NCBI GenBank assembly: GCA_947561585.1
Contig: CANNZV010002491.1
Span: forward strand, 124,001 to 188,000
Reading direction: 5' to 3'
Source of the DNA: Caprella mutica
Lineage: Eukaryota; Arthropoda; Malacostraca; Amphipoda; Caprellidae
DNA length: 64,000 bases
Of the stretch, positions 11,331 through 23,261 are shown piece after piece. The number at the start of each line of letters is the position of its first letter. The stretch's first letter is position 1. Made by a program: the position numbers and the translations under genes. The notes under the pieces are model-generated. The model saw only the letters and a program-made list of their open reading frames with translations, had not been told where the DNA came from and searched no databases.

Positions 11331-13075
11331 AAACCCATAATTTCTATCTGGGTTGTTACGCCCTCTCGTGGCAGACCGATAAACTAACGCTCTTCACTTC
11401 TTTTATCAATCATTTTCTATGTAGATAAATATCCGTATAGAAAATGACATTAGACAACAGGGACTAGCCTATAAGTGAATGATTCACTCCTGGATGTACT
11501 CAAACTGAATCAAGAAAGACCTTACTTATAAAGTTCTAATTCAAACCTCCACACCTAACTTTAAGAAAATTCACACTTCTAAGAAAATCTGAAGTAAAGC
11601 CTATATATATTTCAAATGAATAATAGAGCATATATAGAGCATTTTGAAGTTTGTCGATTTTCACAATCTCGAGAATGAGCTGTTTATTGTTAAAACCCTC
11701 TGATCCCCCAATGCCGAAAGTGCGTTAATACCTTCATTTTATTTATTATCAAATCGAATACCGAAATATATGAATCGGGTAGGCGTGCTGCCTCTCGAAC
11801 AGCCTTGTCAGGTCAATAAAAAATCAAAAAGTTTGCATTACAAAAAACTAGCGGATACAAGAAACTAAGTAACGGTCATTTATGTTAGGAGTTGCAGAAT
11901 AATATTCATTTATATGTATATAATTATATGAAGATTGCTTCGAAGAACTCAACAAATATTACTAAAAATAAATGACGATTACTTTGAAACTCTCAGCATA
12001 AATGGCCGTTTTGTAGTTTGTTGTATCTGCTAATTTGCTGTACTGCACATTTCATGATCGTGATTGTTCGTTCAATGACCTGGCTGTGGGGTTCAGTGAA
12101 GGCACGCCCCCTTTACGCATATATTAAGTTGTATTCGATTTCACAATGTATAAGTTGAATGTACTAACGCACGCTAGGAATTAGTGGGTTAAAAAGATTT
12201 AAAAACGCAAATAGATACACTCTCTTATATTATAAATAGAGAGCTAATTATAATAAACTTGTTTTCGAAAAATGTTGCTCATATTTTTCCTTTCATTAAT
12301 AATCCATTCTAGACTCCAAGAATTACAGTTGGTAGAATATTGAGTTCTAGGATCAATAATCTGAAAAGCTCATAAAAAAGATTATATATTTCCAAAGTTA
12401 CTGATACTCTGAGTGCAACAAACCGGCACTAATAGACGCTGAATAAAGAGATTGTATGCACTTTCATTCAATTTCCAATTTTATTTATTAAAAAAATATG
12501 GTTGGACAGTTTTCGTTTAGGTTTTCATTGATTACCTCCAGTAAACAAAAGTTTATGTAATAAATTTCCAATTGCAATTTTTTCAATAATTATTGTAAAT
12601 CGAATGGCGTACAATCTCTTTCTTTGGACTTGAAACTTGCAACTTGGAAGTAAACCGCCTATTGCAGTGTACTAACTGTAAGAAGAATCAAAATCATATA
12701 GATTCAAATATATGCTACCAAATGCAATTGATGACCGATATTATATGTAATTAATGAAACAATAAGAAAATTGCCTGGAGGGGACCTTTAACCATATGTT
12801 TTTCTTTCAATAATTCTTTTCAAATCCGTTCTTTATATTTAAAATATGTAACGTGAAAAACAATATTGTTTTTTATAGTCAGAATAAATTAAGTACTAAG
12901 GCTATTTTCAAAATTAAAAACTTCGTGGAAAATGATTTGCAAGTTAAAAAACAAGCACTATTTTCCACTCAATCATTTGCTTGTTATATGTTTTAATTCC
13001 TTTGAGTGATAAAACTTCCTATGTTTATATCATCAAAATGATATAATGAGAGTGTGTAAAAATGATCAATGATGT
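11331..13075 (-). other. 3' flank of lectin copy A, shared with other copies
   Basis: Several blocks are alignable to flanks of other lectin copies. TTTCTATCTGGGTTGTTA to TCACACTTCTAAGAAAATCT (11330-11580) recurs at 38270-38520 and 56090-56330, and in part at 25250-25310. The block 12400-12800 (including GACGCTGAA and GGAGGGGACCT) recurs at 38800-39230 and 58560-59115. Just downstream of the coding end a TTGAGTGATAAAA block (12995-13020 on the plus strand) is kept in all copies and probably lies in the 3' UTR. Confidence 0.7.
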
Positions 13076-13439
13076 TCAGTTTTTGATAATCTGACACATA
13101 TAATACATGAAGGTGGAGGTTGTTGAATCCATCACTTTTTGATCGGTGAACAGATAAGCGACATCATTGTCGGATGTAGAAAGTGCATCAGAATGCCATT
13201 CGTCTGAACTCACGGGTCGCCATGAGTTGATCCAAAACCAGTGACCCTCCTTGATGATCCCAACATGGTGTTGATCTGTAAAGGAGAACAAAGAGTACAA
13301 TATATCAAAATTTAAGAAGGATAAAGTAGAAAAAATAATCACCTAAATTTGAACCTACAGTAGTGGCCAAAATATAAGAGTAGGCAAGAGCAAGTTATCT
13401 AAATCTTTAATTTTATAAAAAGTACAAAACACGAAAGGG

Positions 13440-14511
13440 TGACAAAAGCCCACACGACAAATCCCTAGTGACAAAAGCCCACACGACAAAATCCCACACC
13501 GATAAAAGCCCACATGACAAAATCCCACACTGACAAAAGCCCACACGACAAAATCCCTAGTGACAAAAGCCCACACCGATAAAAGCCTACTCCGACAAAA
13601 GCCCACACGACAAAAGCCCACACCGACAAAAGCCTACACCGACAAAAGCCCACACCGACAAAAGCCCATACCGACGAAAATAAAATTAGTATTCCTGCAA
13701 TATAAATAGTCCATATATGTAAAGTTGAAACAAAGGAAGATAATAGTTTAACAGTTTTTTTTCTACGGAATCATTGTAAATTTTTATTATGCCCCAAATT
13801 AGGGCGCTGTTATCGCAGAACTTAATTTTAAAACCCTAGACTATGGAAACTGCGAGTAAATATAAATAAATTGTAGGTTGTTGCTTTCCTGGAACAAGTT
13901 AGATACAATATACAAATAAGGAACTACAAAACATTTCGGTTATTTTACAGTTATATGCTAACTGTTGCTCCACGGTTTGATGAAAAAATAGAATAAAATC
14001 TGTATTCAGGACATCAACCACCATACTAATTGACTAATTACACATGTATAAGGGGCATACATAATTGTAACCAAATAAAGTATTTACGAAGAACTTGGCT
14101 ATAGAATCTAAAACTATAGCTAGCAAAGTCTACAGAGGCTGATGTATGACCTTTCGATCAGTAATCCTACATGACAACTGAACGAGACGTCTGCTGGTTA
14201 CCTGACGTCTGACTAAATGTTCCAGTAGTATATGCTAAAATTTTAGTACTTAAATTAGAGTGTTTTAAAATTAATTGTTCTGCGATAGCAGCGCCCTAAT
14301 TTGGTTCATAATACAAATTTACAATGATTCCGTAGAAAAAAAACTGCAAAATTATTATTGGTACAACTTTACATATATGGATTTATTTATATTGCAGGAA
14401 CACTAATTTTATTTTCGTCGGTATGGGCTTTTGTCGGTGTGGGCTTTCGTCGGTATGGGCTTTTGTCGGTGTGGGCTTTCGTCGGTATGGGCTTTTGTCG
14501 ATGTGGGCTTT
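13440..14511. mobile_element. Foldback-like element with GACAAAAGCCCACAC arms
   Basis: The left arm 13440-13672 is about 15 copies of a 15-bp unit (GACAAAAGCCCACAC and variants with ATC or TAG). The right arm 14417-14511 is about 6 copies in the opposite orientation. Inside the minisatellite the inverted match continues as unique sequence (13673-13850 against 14255-14416, including GTAGAAAAAAAACTG and its complement, and GGGCGCTG). A 400-bp centre (13851-14254) has no frame. It interrupts the left inverted repeat of the Tc1-like element; the intact right repeat of that element shows what the empty site looked like. Confidence 0.8.
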
Positions 14512-14706
14512 CATATAAAGCTCATATTTATTCGTATGAAATTTCAAAGCATTAGGACAAATATTCTATCAATGGTTCTATATTTCACATCCAACAATAA
14601 ATTTTGCTCTAGTCAAAAGTGAAGGGTAGCCATCATAAACGTTGAAATATTCCCGGATATAGGCAATTAACTCAATACTTTGTGAATGATTATTTGCTAT
14701 ATCACT

Positions 14707-15900
14707 TCAATACATCTTCTGCAACAAAATTCTACTAATTTTGCACAAAATGGAGGAGTTATCAATCTTCCATTCATCATCAAGAAATATCCATAATTCT
14801 TCCACATTTGTTGTGTTTTTTCTCTGAGAACTGCCTCCAATTATTATCATTAACCATCTTAATTTGATAGGCCNNNNNNNNNNNNNNNNNNNNNNNNNNN
14901 NNNNNNNNNNNNNNNNNNNNNNNNNNNNNNNNNNNNNNNNNNNNNNNNNNNNNNNNNNNNNNNNNNNNNNNNNNNNNNNNNNNNNNNNNNNNNNNNNNNN
15001 NNNNNNNNNNNNNNNNNNNNNNNNNNNNNNNNNNNNNNNNNNNNNNNNNNNNNNNNNNNNNNNNNNNNNNNNNNNNNNNNNNNNNNNNNNNNNNNNNNNN
15101 NNNNNNNNNNNNNNNNNNNNNNNNNNNNNNNNNNNNNNNNNNNNNNNNNNNNNNNNNNNNNNNNNNNNNNNNNNNNNNNNNNNNNNNNNNNNNNNAAATC
15201 CCAATTCGATTTTCTTCATTTTCTAATAGCGTACGTTGTCATGGATGAAATTTGGTGGTTGAAGGTCAGCTGATTTTAATAGGGGAGAGTATGTTGACGA
15301 AGGAGCTGTTTCATAAGCTGTTTCATACTTCTGCAACAACTCCTTCGTGCAGAAGAACAATGGGACCAGGTCCAGGAGAAGAAATGATCCCCAAACCATC
15401 ACACTACCACCTCCAAACGTAACTGTTTTCTTGACGCAGTCCAGTGTTGACATTTCCCCTACTTTACGTTCGAACCGAAGATATTTAGTTTTCTTTCATT
15501 CATCACTAGAATGTCCTTTCGACCACTGACCAATCGACCAAATGGCTTGCTCATGACAAAACACAAGTAACACTGTCCGTTACTTTTTAGAGATTAAAAG
15601 CTTCGATGCAGAGACGAATGATTGCAATCCAACTTGTTGAAGTCGAAGCGAAAAAGTTGACCGGGATACCGTACCACCAGACAGGACATCTATCTCACGA
15701 GAAATTTGACCAGAATTGTTGAAACAATTTTGCAAGCTTCTTTGAAGTGTTGCATGATCTTTTTTTGTTGTTTCTTTGGGAAGACTACCATTGGAATCAA
15801 CTTCTCCAAACTGCTTATGCTGAGCCACAATATGTTGCACAAACATTTTGGACCTTCATATGGCAATAGAAATCTCTGGCAACGACAATTGGAGACTGTA
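14707..15900 (-). pseudogene. Tc1-like transposase remnant across an assembly gap
   Basis: Minus-strand pieces in the expected order. 15846-15580: N-terminal half with TLQRSLQNCFNNSGQ and the second helix-turn-helix SGGTVSRSTFSLRLQQVGL. About 15530-15490: a broken first catalytic block, S-D-E followed by a TGA and then a frame change before LNIFGS. 15453-15223: the GGGSVMVWGSF block and the second catalytic aspartate in FIHDN. The gap (14874-15195) replaces the glutamate block. 14870-14707 is the C-terminal tail. At least one stop and one frameshift make it inactive. Confidence 0.75.
14874..15195. other. Assembly gap (322 N)
   Basis: An unresolved run of N inside the Tc1-like element, within long inverted repeats that probably defeated assembly. 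The true length is unknown. Confidence 0.98.
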
Positions 15901-17356
15901 CTCAGTGAAAAACTCAACAAATGTGTAAAAATTGTGGACATTTCTGGAGGATGAATGAAAGATAGATAACTCCTTCATATTGTACAAAATTAGAAGAATT
16001 TTGTGCCAGAAGATGTATGAAAGTGATATAGTAAAGAACTATTCACAAAGTATTAAGTTAATTGCCAATATCCGGGAATATTACAAAGTTTATGATGGCT
16101 ACCCTTAACTTTTGACCAGATCAAAATTTAGTGTTTAAAGTAGAGTATGGAACTATTCCTAGAATATTTGTCCAAATGCTTTGAAATTTCATACGATTAC
16201 AAATGAGCTCTATATGAAAATACGTGCGAAATTTATAATAATATGTTTTCAGTTCTTTTTATTAAATTAAAGATTTAGATAACTTGTTCTTGCCTACCCT
16301 TATATTTTGTCCATTACTGTATGTCCATTCTATAGTGTAACATGAAGATAGCAAATTTTCAGTGAACTATCGTTCTATTAACGATGCAATAATGTCTGAG
16401 TTTATTATATCAGGTATTTTACAAATAGATTTTGATTCAAACTGATTGTTATTGTTGGTTGAAACCACTTCACTATCTAAAACACACCTGTACCGGGAAA
16501 TATTTCCAACAGTTGTCCAATCTCAGAGGGTTCTTTTGCAGAGAACAAATCGCCACCTTTATACGTACAATATTTCCATGTATCACAAAATCTCATTTTC
16601 GCAAAGCTCTGCACATAGATGCAACCAAGACTGTTAGTGTCAGTGAACCGATAAGGACATTCAGAGTGAGTTTTCACTGACACTGCTGGAAAATAGATAT
16701 TCCACATGGTGAGAAATTTATTGTAGGAGAAGTTGTTATATTTGACACCTCTATAAATATTGTAAATATGTTACATCTATCAGACTATTTTTAAATTTAT
16801 ACTCTATTTCGCGAATCTATGTCGGATTATATAACTAAAGCTTTTATCGATATATTTACAAAGATTACACATTTAGTTATATTTACCGGTCTCTGAACTC
16901 TTGAAACTGCGCCATCCATATTGGGTGCAGACTGCAACCATTGGACAGATCGAATACTGGTGCCTTGTTCCATAAGGAATCATGTCAGAAGTCGTACCAT
17001 TGTAGCAGCCTGTGATGTAAATATACAAAATAAATATAAATCTTGTACTTTAAGATCATCTCATCTTCGAAATCATGTAAATATATAAATGAATTGATAT
17101 AATTCAGTGTTTCCAAAAATCAAGTGAATAGTAGTAAATGAGTAAATTTGTCTTCAATACATATGTTAATTAGTAACCTAGCCGCTGGTGCAGGCGCGAT
17201 AGTCACCCATTTTAAAATAGTAATAAGTTAAATTTTGAACTGATTTGGATTCTGTTTACTTTTTCACATAATTACATGTGATTAGGCAAAACGAATGTGA
17301 TAAATGGTATGATACTTATAATATGAACATTTATTCAAATTTATTAAGAGTATATC

Positions 17357-18436
17357 GGTGCTAGGAAAATTCCTCAACGGAAAATCTGTCAACTGAAAAT
17401 TCGTCCGTTTTCTTAAATTAGAAATAGAAAGAAAGACATCATTGATTGCTAACAATGTAAGAGATAATTGCAGTCGCATGAAATCTGGTTAAATTAAACT
17501 AACACATATATTCAGCAGTTATAACTGTTGATGAAAATTCATTCTATGTAGCTAATATATTATGTAATTAATTTTTTATTTACAATAAAAAATAAGAAAA
17601 TAAAAAATCCATCAAATATTCAAATTGAATAGCTGGACTTTTTTAACTATCTAAAATATGAGGGGTTATACGTCCTTTCATCGAAAACACTACCCCTAAT
17701 AAGGTATAACCATATACTTATTTTACAGTAAAAAACAGTAAAGTATACACTTTTGTCACTATTAAACCTGGCCTGGATGGCGCATGACCCCCCCCCCCCC
17801 CCCCCTACCGAACCGCTTACCTAACCTTATGTGGACTACATCTCTTTAAATTTTAGTCTTTTACGCTGTTTATCATTTCTCTCTGTTTGAATTCCTTTAG
17901 TTTGGGTTAACTCTTCTTTCTTCATTTTTACACGATTAACTTCCAAATATTAGGATGCTCTTGAACATTCCAAAATTCAACTGGGTATAACGGGTTCCCC
18001 GTCTTCTCCGTTTTGTTCCAATGTACGTAGCTTCAAAGTATTTAAAAATCTCAATTGCCATCCACGCATAAATCTTCATTTACGCCAACAACATTTTCAG
18101 GTGGTAAGAACGCTAATTTCATTATTTCATTTCTATAAATCTTAATGATTCATTAAACAATCATGAATTGTGTATTGTGCAGTAAAACAAACTTAATGGA
18201 TACAACTGTTTTGCGTTTAACGGACGAATTTCCTCTGGATATATTTTCCGTGGATGAATTTTCCGAGGACAAATTTTCCGTGGATGAATTTTCCGTGGAC
18301 AAATTTTCCGTGGACGAATATTCCGTTAATGAATTTTCCGCGGACGAATATTTCGTTGATGAATATTCAGTGGACGAATTTTCCGCAGACGAATTTTCCG
18401 AGTACGAATTTTCCGTCGACGAATTTTCCGGTCACG
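17357..18436. mobile_element. Foldback-like element with GTGGACGAATTTTCC arms
   Basis: The left end GGTGCTAGGAAAATTCC begins a short arm (17357-17406). The right arm 18216-18436 is about 14 copies of a 15-bp unit in inverse orientation, ending CCGGTCACG. It is flanked by a 9-bp imperfect duplication, GAGTATATC (17348-17356) and GAGTATGTC (18437-18445). The related element at 33162-33725 has only one such site. The right arm reads open as a five-residue repeat (DEFSV; 18163-18465) because 15 is divisible by three. I treat that as a by-product. Confidence 0.8.
17788..17805 (+). repeat. Run of 18 cytosines
   Basis: An uninterrupted C18 tract in otherwise AT-rich sequence, inside the foldback-like element. 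Its true length is uncertain because such runs are error-prone. Confidence 0.9.
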
Positions 18437-18501
18437 GAGTATGTCAGAGCTCTCTGCAATCATGAGATGCACGTTTTTGGACGAGTGTTTTTAAGAACGT
18501 A

Positions 18502-18732
18502 AGGCCCCCTTCAAACTTTCATTTCTCAACGCCACCTTTTCAAGAAAAATTTCATGGCAAAAAGTTTAGCTGCAATTGATTTTATCGGAGCCCTTCACAC
18601 TTGCGTTAGAAAAAATGCTGGTAAAAAAAACGCAAGTGTGAAGGGCTCCGTTAAAATCAATTGTAGCTAAACTTTTTGCCATGAACATTATTTTAAAGGT
18701 GGCGTCGAGAAATGCAAGTGTGAAGGGGGCCT
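18502..18732. mobile_element. Palindromic MITE, AGGCCCCCTTCA ends
   Basis: 231 bp, almost one hairpin: the left half from AGGCCCCCTTCA is mirrored by the right half to TGAAGGGGGCCT, with an internal GCAAGTGTGAAGGGCTCCG stem. TA flanks both ends (18500-18501, 18733-18734). The paralogous site near 33390 reads AGAACGTAAGGGTGAATGTC with no insertion, which supports a precise insertion. Confidence 0.85.
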
Positions 18733-19669
18733 TAGAGTGTATGTCTCGCTATAATTAGTTAACTATAACTCTTAGCGGCTTAGTTATATGTGCGAGAATA
18801 TTTGCGCACACCAAGCTCCGTACAGAGTGACAAGCCCCGCCCCTAAAATAATACCTAAGAAATATTTGTTCCTTATCTTTATTTGTTAATGTAATTTTAA
18901 ATAAAAAATAATTCTTTGGCGTCTACCAATGGTTTTGTAAATATCAAATGAAGGTTTTAATGAAAAAAAAATATCGAAAACTCAATTGGTTAAGATCTTA
19001 TAAGTTTTAATGAGGACTGGTACGCTCGCACCAGCAGTTAGGTTAGTGAGCAAAGTTTTGAGGGCTAGGTTACTAGGGTTAACAAAATACATTCCTCAAT
19101 TAGCACCTAGTTTGATGTAAATAAATATTTTAAACATATAGTAATTTTAATCTAATAAATGTATTCTCAGGCCATTCGGGCAAAGAAATTAGTTTGATAT
19201 TAAAAAAATTATAAATCTTACGAAGAATGTAGGAAAAAATTAATTTTACTCTCATAGATATTAAAAAAGTTAAAACTAAACTGAATAAAGAACATTAATT
19301 ATAAGCTAGATTATTGTTTCTCTTATTCTAATAATAATTTTTTCTATTTAAAGTTTTGGATTCATCATTTACTGTGAATGCTCCACCAATTTTTTGTGCT
19401 TTTCGTTTCTCCCGTTAATGTAATTGTATTGCTGACAATTATGTACTTTCTATCCAAGAAGAGAAGTTTTGTTAATCCCATAAGTCATATTCGTTCCTTC
19501 GACAGCAGTGATGTATTTTTCTTGCATCAATATTTTTGGTTTGGAAAATGAATGCTCCTATATTTAATATTTTGATAAAAAAAATTGTAGTTTTCAGTAT
19601 AAATCCAGTCACAGAATCGAATATATCCAAAATATGTAGCCACTACCAATTTTTGTTATTAATGGTAGG

Positions 19670-20240
19670 ATCCCCGCTCGACATTGTGAAGGCGGGTGAG
19701 CACGAGCAGGCCACAGGTGGGCCCCCATTGAAACAATCTAGAGACTAGTCATTGAAATCCTCCAGCCTCCCAATTCTTTCAAGAAAGGTAGGAAGATGCA
19801 AGAGGCTGGGAGTCTTGGTAATTCTGTGGAGGTCTGACAGAAATCCATCCAAAGTAGAGTCCCTAGTCCTGTGATAAGAAGAGCATTCTTCAACAATGTG
19901 ATTCCTTGTCTCTGGACAAGACCACATTGTTAGCAAGTACAATTATTGGTCCATTTTCTAGTAATCCTGTTATGAGATCCAATATTTCCGTGTCCTGATA
20001 AAATTTGAAGGGTTAGACTGCAAGGTTTCATTCTAGTCAACGACAAAAGTCTTAGACAGCCTCTCTTATCAAGAGGCCGCTCAAAGAGCTCTTCTGTCTG
20101 TCTACGTGAAAATAGATTGGCCCAACTTCTTGTGGAGCTATCCGCATTTCACTGGTAAACTGAAAGTCAACATGCACTGTATGGCACAGCTTGATATGAA
20201 TCTGGTCTTTCACATACGGTCTTAGATGGTTCCTTCACGA
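19670..20240 (-). pseudogene. Non-LTR retrotransposon 3' fragment
   Basis: On the minus strand, broken frames read RGCLRLLSLTRMKPCSLTLQ then LSGHGNIGSHNRI and, in 19942-19745, MWSCPETRNHIVEECSSYHR. This matches the end of I/Jockey-type reverse transcriptases, where a GH..L..H..R region is followed by a C..C....H....C knuckle (here CPET..H..EEC). Only the 3' end is present and it contains stops. It lies in intron 2 of lectin copy A. Confidence 0.65.
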
Positions 20241-20647
20241 GAAAATCGGCAACTACCATCCATGTGTTTTAAGAATAAATGTTGTTGTAGAAGATTAAGA
20301 GTGGACCTGACTTCGTCTTTTATGATCCCACATTACCTTTATTTCTCTGGTAATTGTATCTGATCATCAATATAGCGATGGTGGGCACGAGCACCACCAA
20401 TTAAGGACCATATTCGGCTCTGAAAGTTGGCACCTTTAACTCTTACTTTTTCAGTGATTTACACAGGACGAGGTAAACCTATTTTCGTTCAAAATAAAAC
20501 GGTACTTTGACCAGAAATTGTTGGTCTGGAACATTGAAGAATTTGTATTCATCAACTGAAAGGCTAAGTAGATGTAGTACTTGCAGCTTGTTTTGGCCCT
20601 AGAAAAGTCTGACATGCCTAGTGACTACCTTAGATCTAGGTACTCAC

Positions 20648-20762
20648 CTACTCCCCTCAGGGAGGCATTTCGTCTGTAGCAATTCCAATTGGAAGTAGGA
20701 GCTGCAAAGGTGATGATGTCAACCACAAGGTTACCCACGATGCACTCACTTGAAATTTTTTC
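20648..20762 (-). pseudogene. Lectin copy A exon 2, 20-base deletion
   Basis: Acceptor CGACAG then GAAAAAATTTCAAGTGAG, donor GTGAGT. All four paralogues have 135 bases between the same sites; this has 115. With exon 1 ending in phase 1, the joined reading is G-K-N-F-K-stop. The downstream frame (SSECIVGNLVVD) is otherwise intact, so the lesion looks recent. Confidence 0.8.
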
Positions 20763-21507
20763 CTGTCGAGTTGAAATACTTATAAAATAAATTACAGACT
20801 TCATTAACAAAATCTATTACAGAGTGAAAGGTTTTGGAGTTGTTCAGAAGAAGTGACTTAACCATATTGTTTATCACAAAAAAAAAATAATGTGAATAAT
20901 AATGAATTCACCGAATTATTTTTTAGATAATGAATACTTCTTCAAATTTTAATCTTTAGATTCTGTGATTTATAAACACTAAAACGTTCTTTGTATCGAT
21001 AAAAGGGGTTCGTGAATTAATTGGAATAATAAATATTTAAATACAACTAAAATTTAGCATACCTTTTCGATCCGCCATTTTACCACATCGAATTGCTGAA
21101 ATATCCTGGTAGATAATTTGATCTGTTAAAGTCGTCATGTCAATGTACTTATTGAAGTACCAAAGCGTAGCCGAAGATACGGTGAAGGAGTAAATTAAGA
21201 GAAATATCTTACACAAAATACGTATGTTTCCGACCATGATTTTAGCAGTTGAATTTGTTTTCTTCCTATCTTACTACTCAGGTCACAGTCAAACTGGTTA
21301 TGCTGCACTAAAATAGAATAAAGAACATGCGATTAAAATGGCATAATTACTTTATCGACAACCATAGCTACACTAATTATAGAGGACTACATACTGGCAA
21401 GAGAAAAGTTTAAAGAACTCCATCATCAAATAAACTCTTCCATCGAAAAACTATATTATTAATTCAAGCCAAAGAAAGTCGAGTAGCACATGCTATGACA
21501 TGTTATA

Positions 21508-21709
21508 CAGGGTAACCCACAAAAAATGGTACCCAACTTGGAATTAATTTAAATATCGTAGTTATAAGTAATTAAAGAATGAGTTGAAGTATTTTAAAAT
21601 TAGATTGTCAGATCATGTATCCATTCTTCCACAGTCATTGCTTAAGATTGTACGTGTACGATATTTATATTAATTCAAACTTTGGTACACTTTTTTGTGG
21701 GTCACCTTG
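21508..21709. mobile_element. 202-bp MITE, CAGGGTAACCCACAAAAAA ends
   Basis: The left end CAGGGTAACCCACAAAAAAT and the complement of the right end CAAGGTGACCCACAAAAAAG are inverted repeats. TA lies before the left end and CA (a changed TA) after the right end. This type of terminus is common among Tc1/mariner-superfamily MITEs. It lies upstream of lectin copy A. Confidence 0.75.
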
Positions 21710-21982
21710 CATAACTGAAAACTACTTTCTAATTAGTATATCTGTCAGACTTATAAAACTGTTTCCAACGTTAAGAAAATTATTGAATTTGTTTCATCAC
21801 AATTGAATAAAGAATGCCTCTATTTTAATCCAAATCAGTTTCCTTTCATGTGGGATTTTTTATTTAAAAATAAATAAACAGTTTGATAAACTTAAAATTA
21901 CATCTATTACTAGTTGGATAATTAATTTAAGAAACAATTTCGATCTAAGAAAGAAGTTGAATCAAAAAGATTTGTTCTAAAT

Positions 21983-22085
21983 AAGTCTGGGACATTTCGT
22001 CCAACGGACATTTCGTACAACGGACATTGCGTCCAACGGACATTGCGTCCAACGGACATTGCGTCCAACGGACATTTCGTAATGG
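21983..22085. repeat. Solo minisatellite arm, GGACATTGCGTCCAAC
   Basis: Six copies of a 16-bp unit beginning with GTCTGGGACATTTCG. The start resembles the GGGTCTAGGACATTTCG terminus of the foldback-like element at 41949-43094, and the unit is a variant of that element's unit. I find no inverted partner before 24000, so it is a solo or half element. Confidence 0.65.
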
Positions 22086-23261
22086 ATACAGTTTATCATC
22101 GGTACATGATCGACTTAAAAAGTTTTCCGTTGCATCAAAAGAGAACTTTAACCGTTTATTAACTACTCTGGTCGATGGAATAATTATATTCTAATTCCAA
22201 ACTAATTGCTATACTGTTTTTTTTTTTGTAGAGAATATTTAATAATTGCTATAGAAGACTGGAAGGTTTGAATTAATTTCTTTTTATTCACAAATGTCGT
22301 ATTACTCTGCGGTTTCAGTTAATTACTAAATCAATGATATATATTTTACTATTATATTCATGATTTGAATTTATGTATAAAGCTCATAATTTTCAGTAAT
22401 CATTCATTCTCGACTTTTTCAAATTATTTCAAAAATAAAATAAATCAGATTTTAGTAACAACACAAAATCATTAAAATAGCAATGATGGATTTGCCAACA
22501 ATGTCTGTATTATTTAATAAAAGGAACTCTATAAAGTAGAAGAGACAAATCTTCTACCCAATATTGAGGAATTATAATTATCATTTATACATTTATATAT
22601 GTTTATAATTGATTAGCCGAATAGTCAATCCTAATTCATCATAAAATAGTTGAAAGTCTTTCGTCGGACATATATTACAAAACCTTTCACGACGATACTT
22701 TTCGAAATTAGGATATTCGATTACGATTTCATGGATCAATTTTACGCTTCTAGCATTGATTATTATTTTAGATATAAACTTTTAATTCGGTATTCATTAG
22801 ATAATTTATATCTCAAAATATCAAGACCAAGTTTGACCATTAAAATATTCCCTGTACTTTCTTATTGCCTTTAGTTACAATTTATACGATAAGAGCAGAA
22901 TTTACATGTTTACTATATAACTTTATTGGTCTATGGAATAAAGGTTTCATCGAGTTTAATGTTGGCTTCAGTTTAACAATACCCAAATTACTCCTTATTG
23001 TGAATGTCAGTTTATCTGGTTTTAATAACACAGTTCTAGCTTAGTTATAGTTACTTGGTTAACTCTCTAAGATAATACAAACCTCATTTAACGTTAACCG
23101 TATAACAGTATCTCGTACTAGTCTTTGCATTCCTTGGTAGACAATTCGTACTTTAGATATCAGTGAAAAGGGTTCATGATAAGAACAAGATACATCATTA
23201 ACACTGATATTTTTCTAACACATCTTGAGGCTCAATCTACTGTGAACACTTGAGTTTCTAT

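Larger units (their letters stand above)
13358..16319 (-). mobile_element. Tc1-like element with long inverted repeats, interrupted
   Basis: The ends start CAGTAGTGGCCAAAATATAA (left) and, complemented, CAGTAATGGACAAAATATAA (right), with TA just outside at 13356-13357 and 16320-16321. The matching continues inward for hundreds of bases: left 13358-13439 plus 14512-14740, right 16000-16319. The left arm is split by a younger foldback-like element (13440-14511). The interior holds a broken transposase on the minus strand and the assembly gap. It sits in intron 4 of lectin copy A. Confidence 0.85.
17171..19076. mobile_element. TIR element (AGTAACCTAG ends) holding two nested insertions
   Basis: The left end AGTAACCTAGCCGCTGGTGC and the right end GCACCAGCAGTTAGGTTAGT to CTAGGTTACTA are inverted. 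A second, shorter copy without the insertions lies at 33162-33725, and alignment with it delimits what was added here: a 1080-bp foldback-like element (17357-18436) and a 231-bp palindromic MITE (18502-18732). No transposase frame. It lies in intron 2 of lectin copy A. Confidence 0.7.
13076..21237 (-). pseudogene. Lectin copy A (PAN-like plus C-type-lectin-like), frameshifted
   Basis: Five exons on the minus strand: 21237-21063, 20762-20648, 17009-16887, 16685-16488, 13275-13076, all with GT-AG and phase 1. Exon 1 encodes a signal peptide (MVGNIRILCKIFLLIYSFTV). Exons 1-2 carry a PAN-like cysteine pattern. Exon 3 is a 41-residue cysteine module (AVCTQYGWR). Exons 4-5 form the CTLD (GCIYV, C-T-W-K-x-C, KGGDLFSAKEPSE, HWFWINSWRPVSSDEW, final MCQIIKN). 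Exon 2 is 115 bases instead of 135: a 20-base deletion right after its acceptor removes the NAFCL stretch and brings TGA into frame within six codons. Unless another acceptor is used, the product is a short secreted peptide. Exon 4 has a CAGCAG tandem acceptor, so its start may be 16685 or 16682. Intron 4 (3.2 kb; about 0.2-0.26 kb in most copies) is swollen by nested transposons. Confidence 0.8.

Noticed and set aside
18163..18465. 100-codon frame rich in DEFSV
   Set aside because: Arm of a foldback-like element with 15-bp units. The frame is a consequence of the period.
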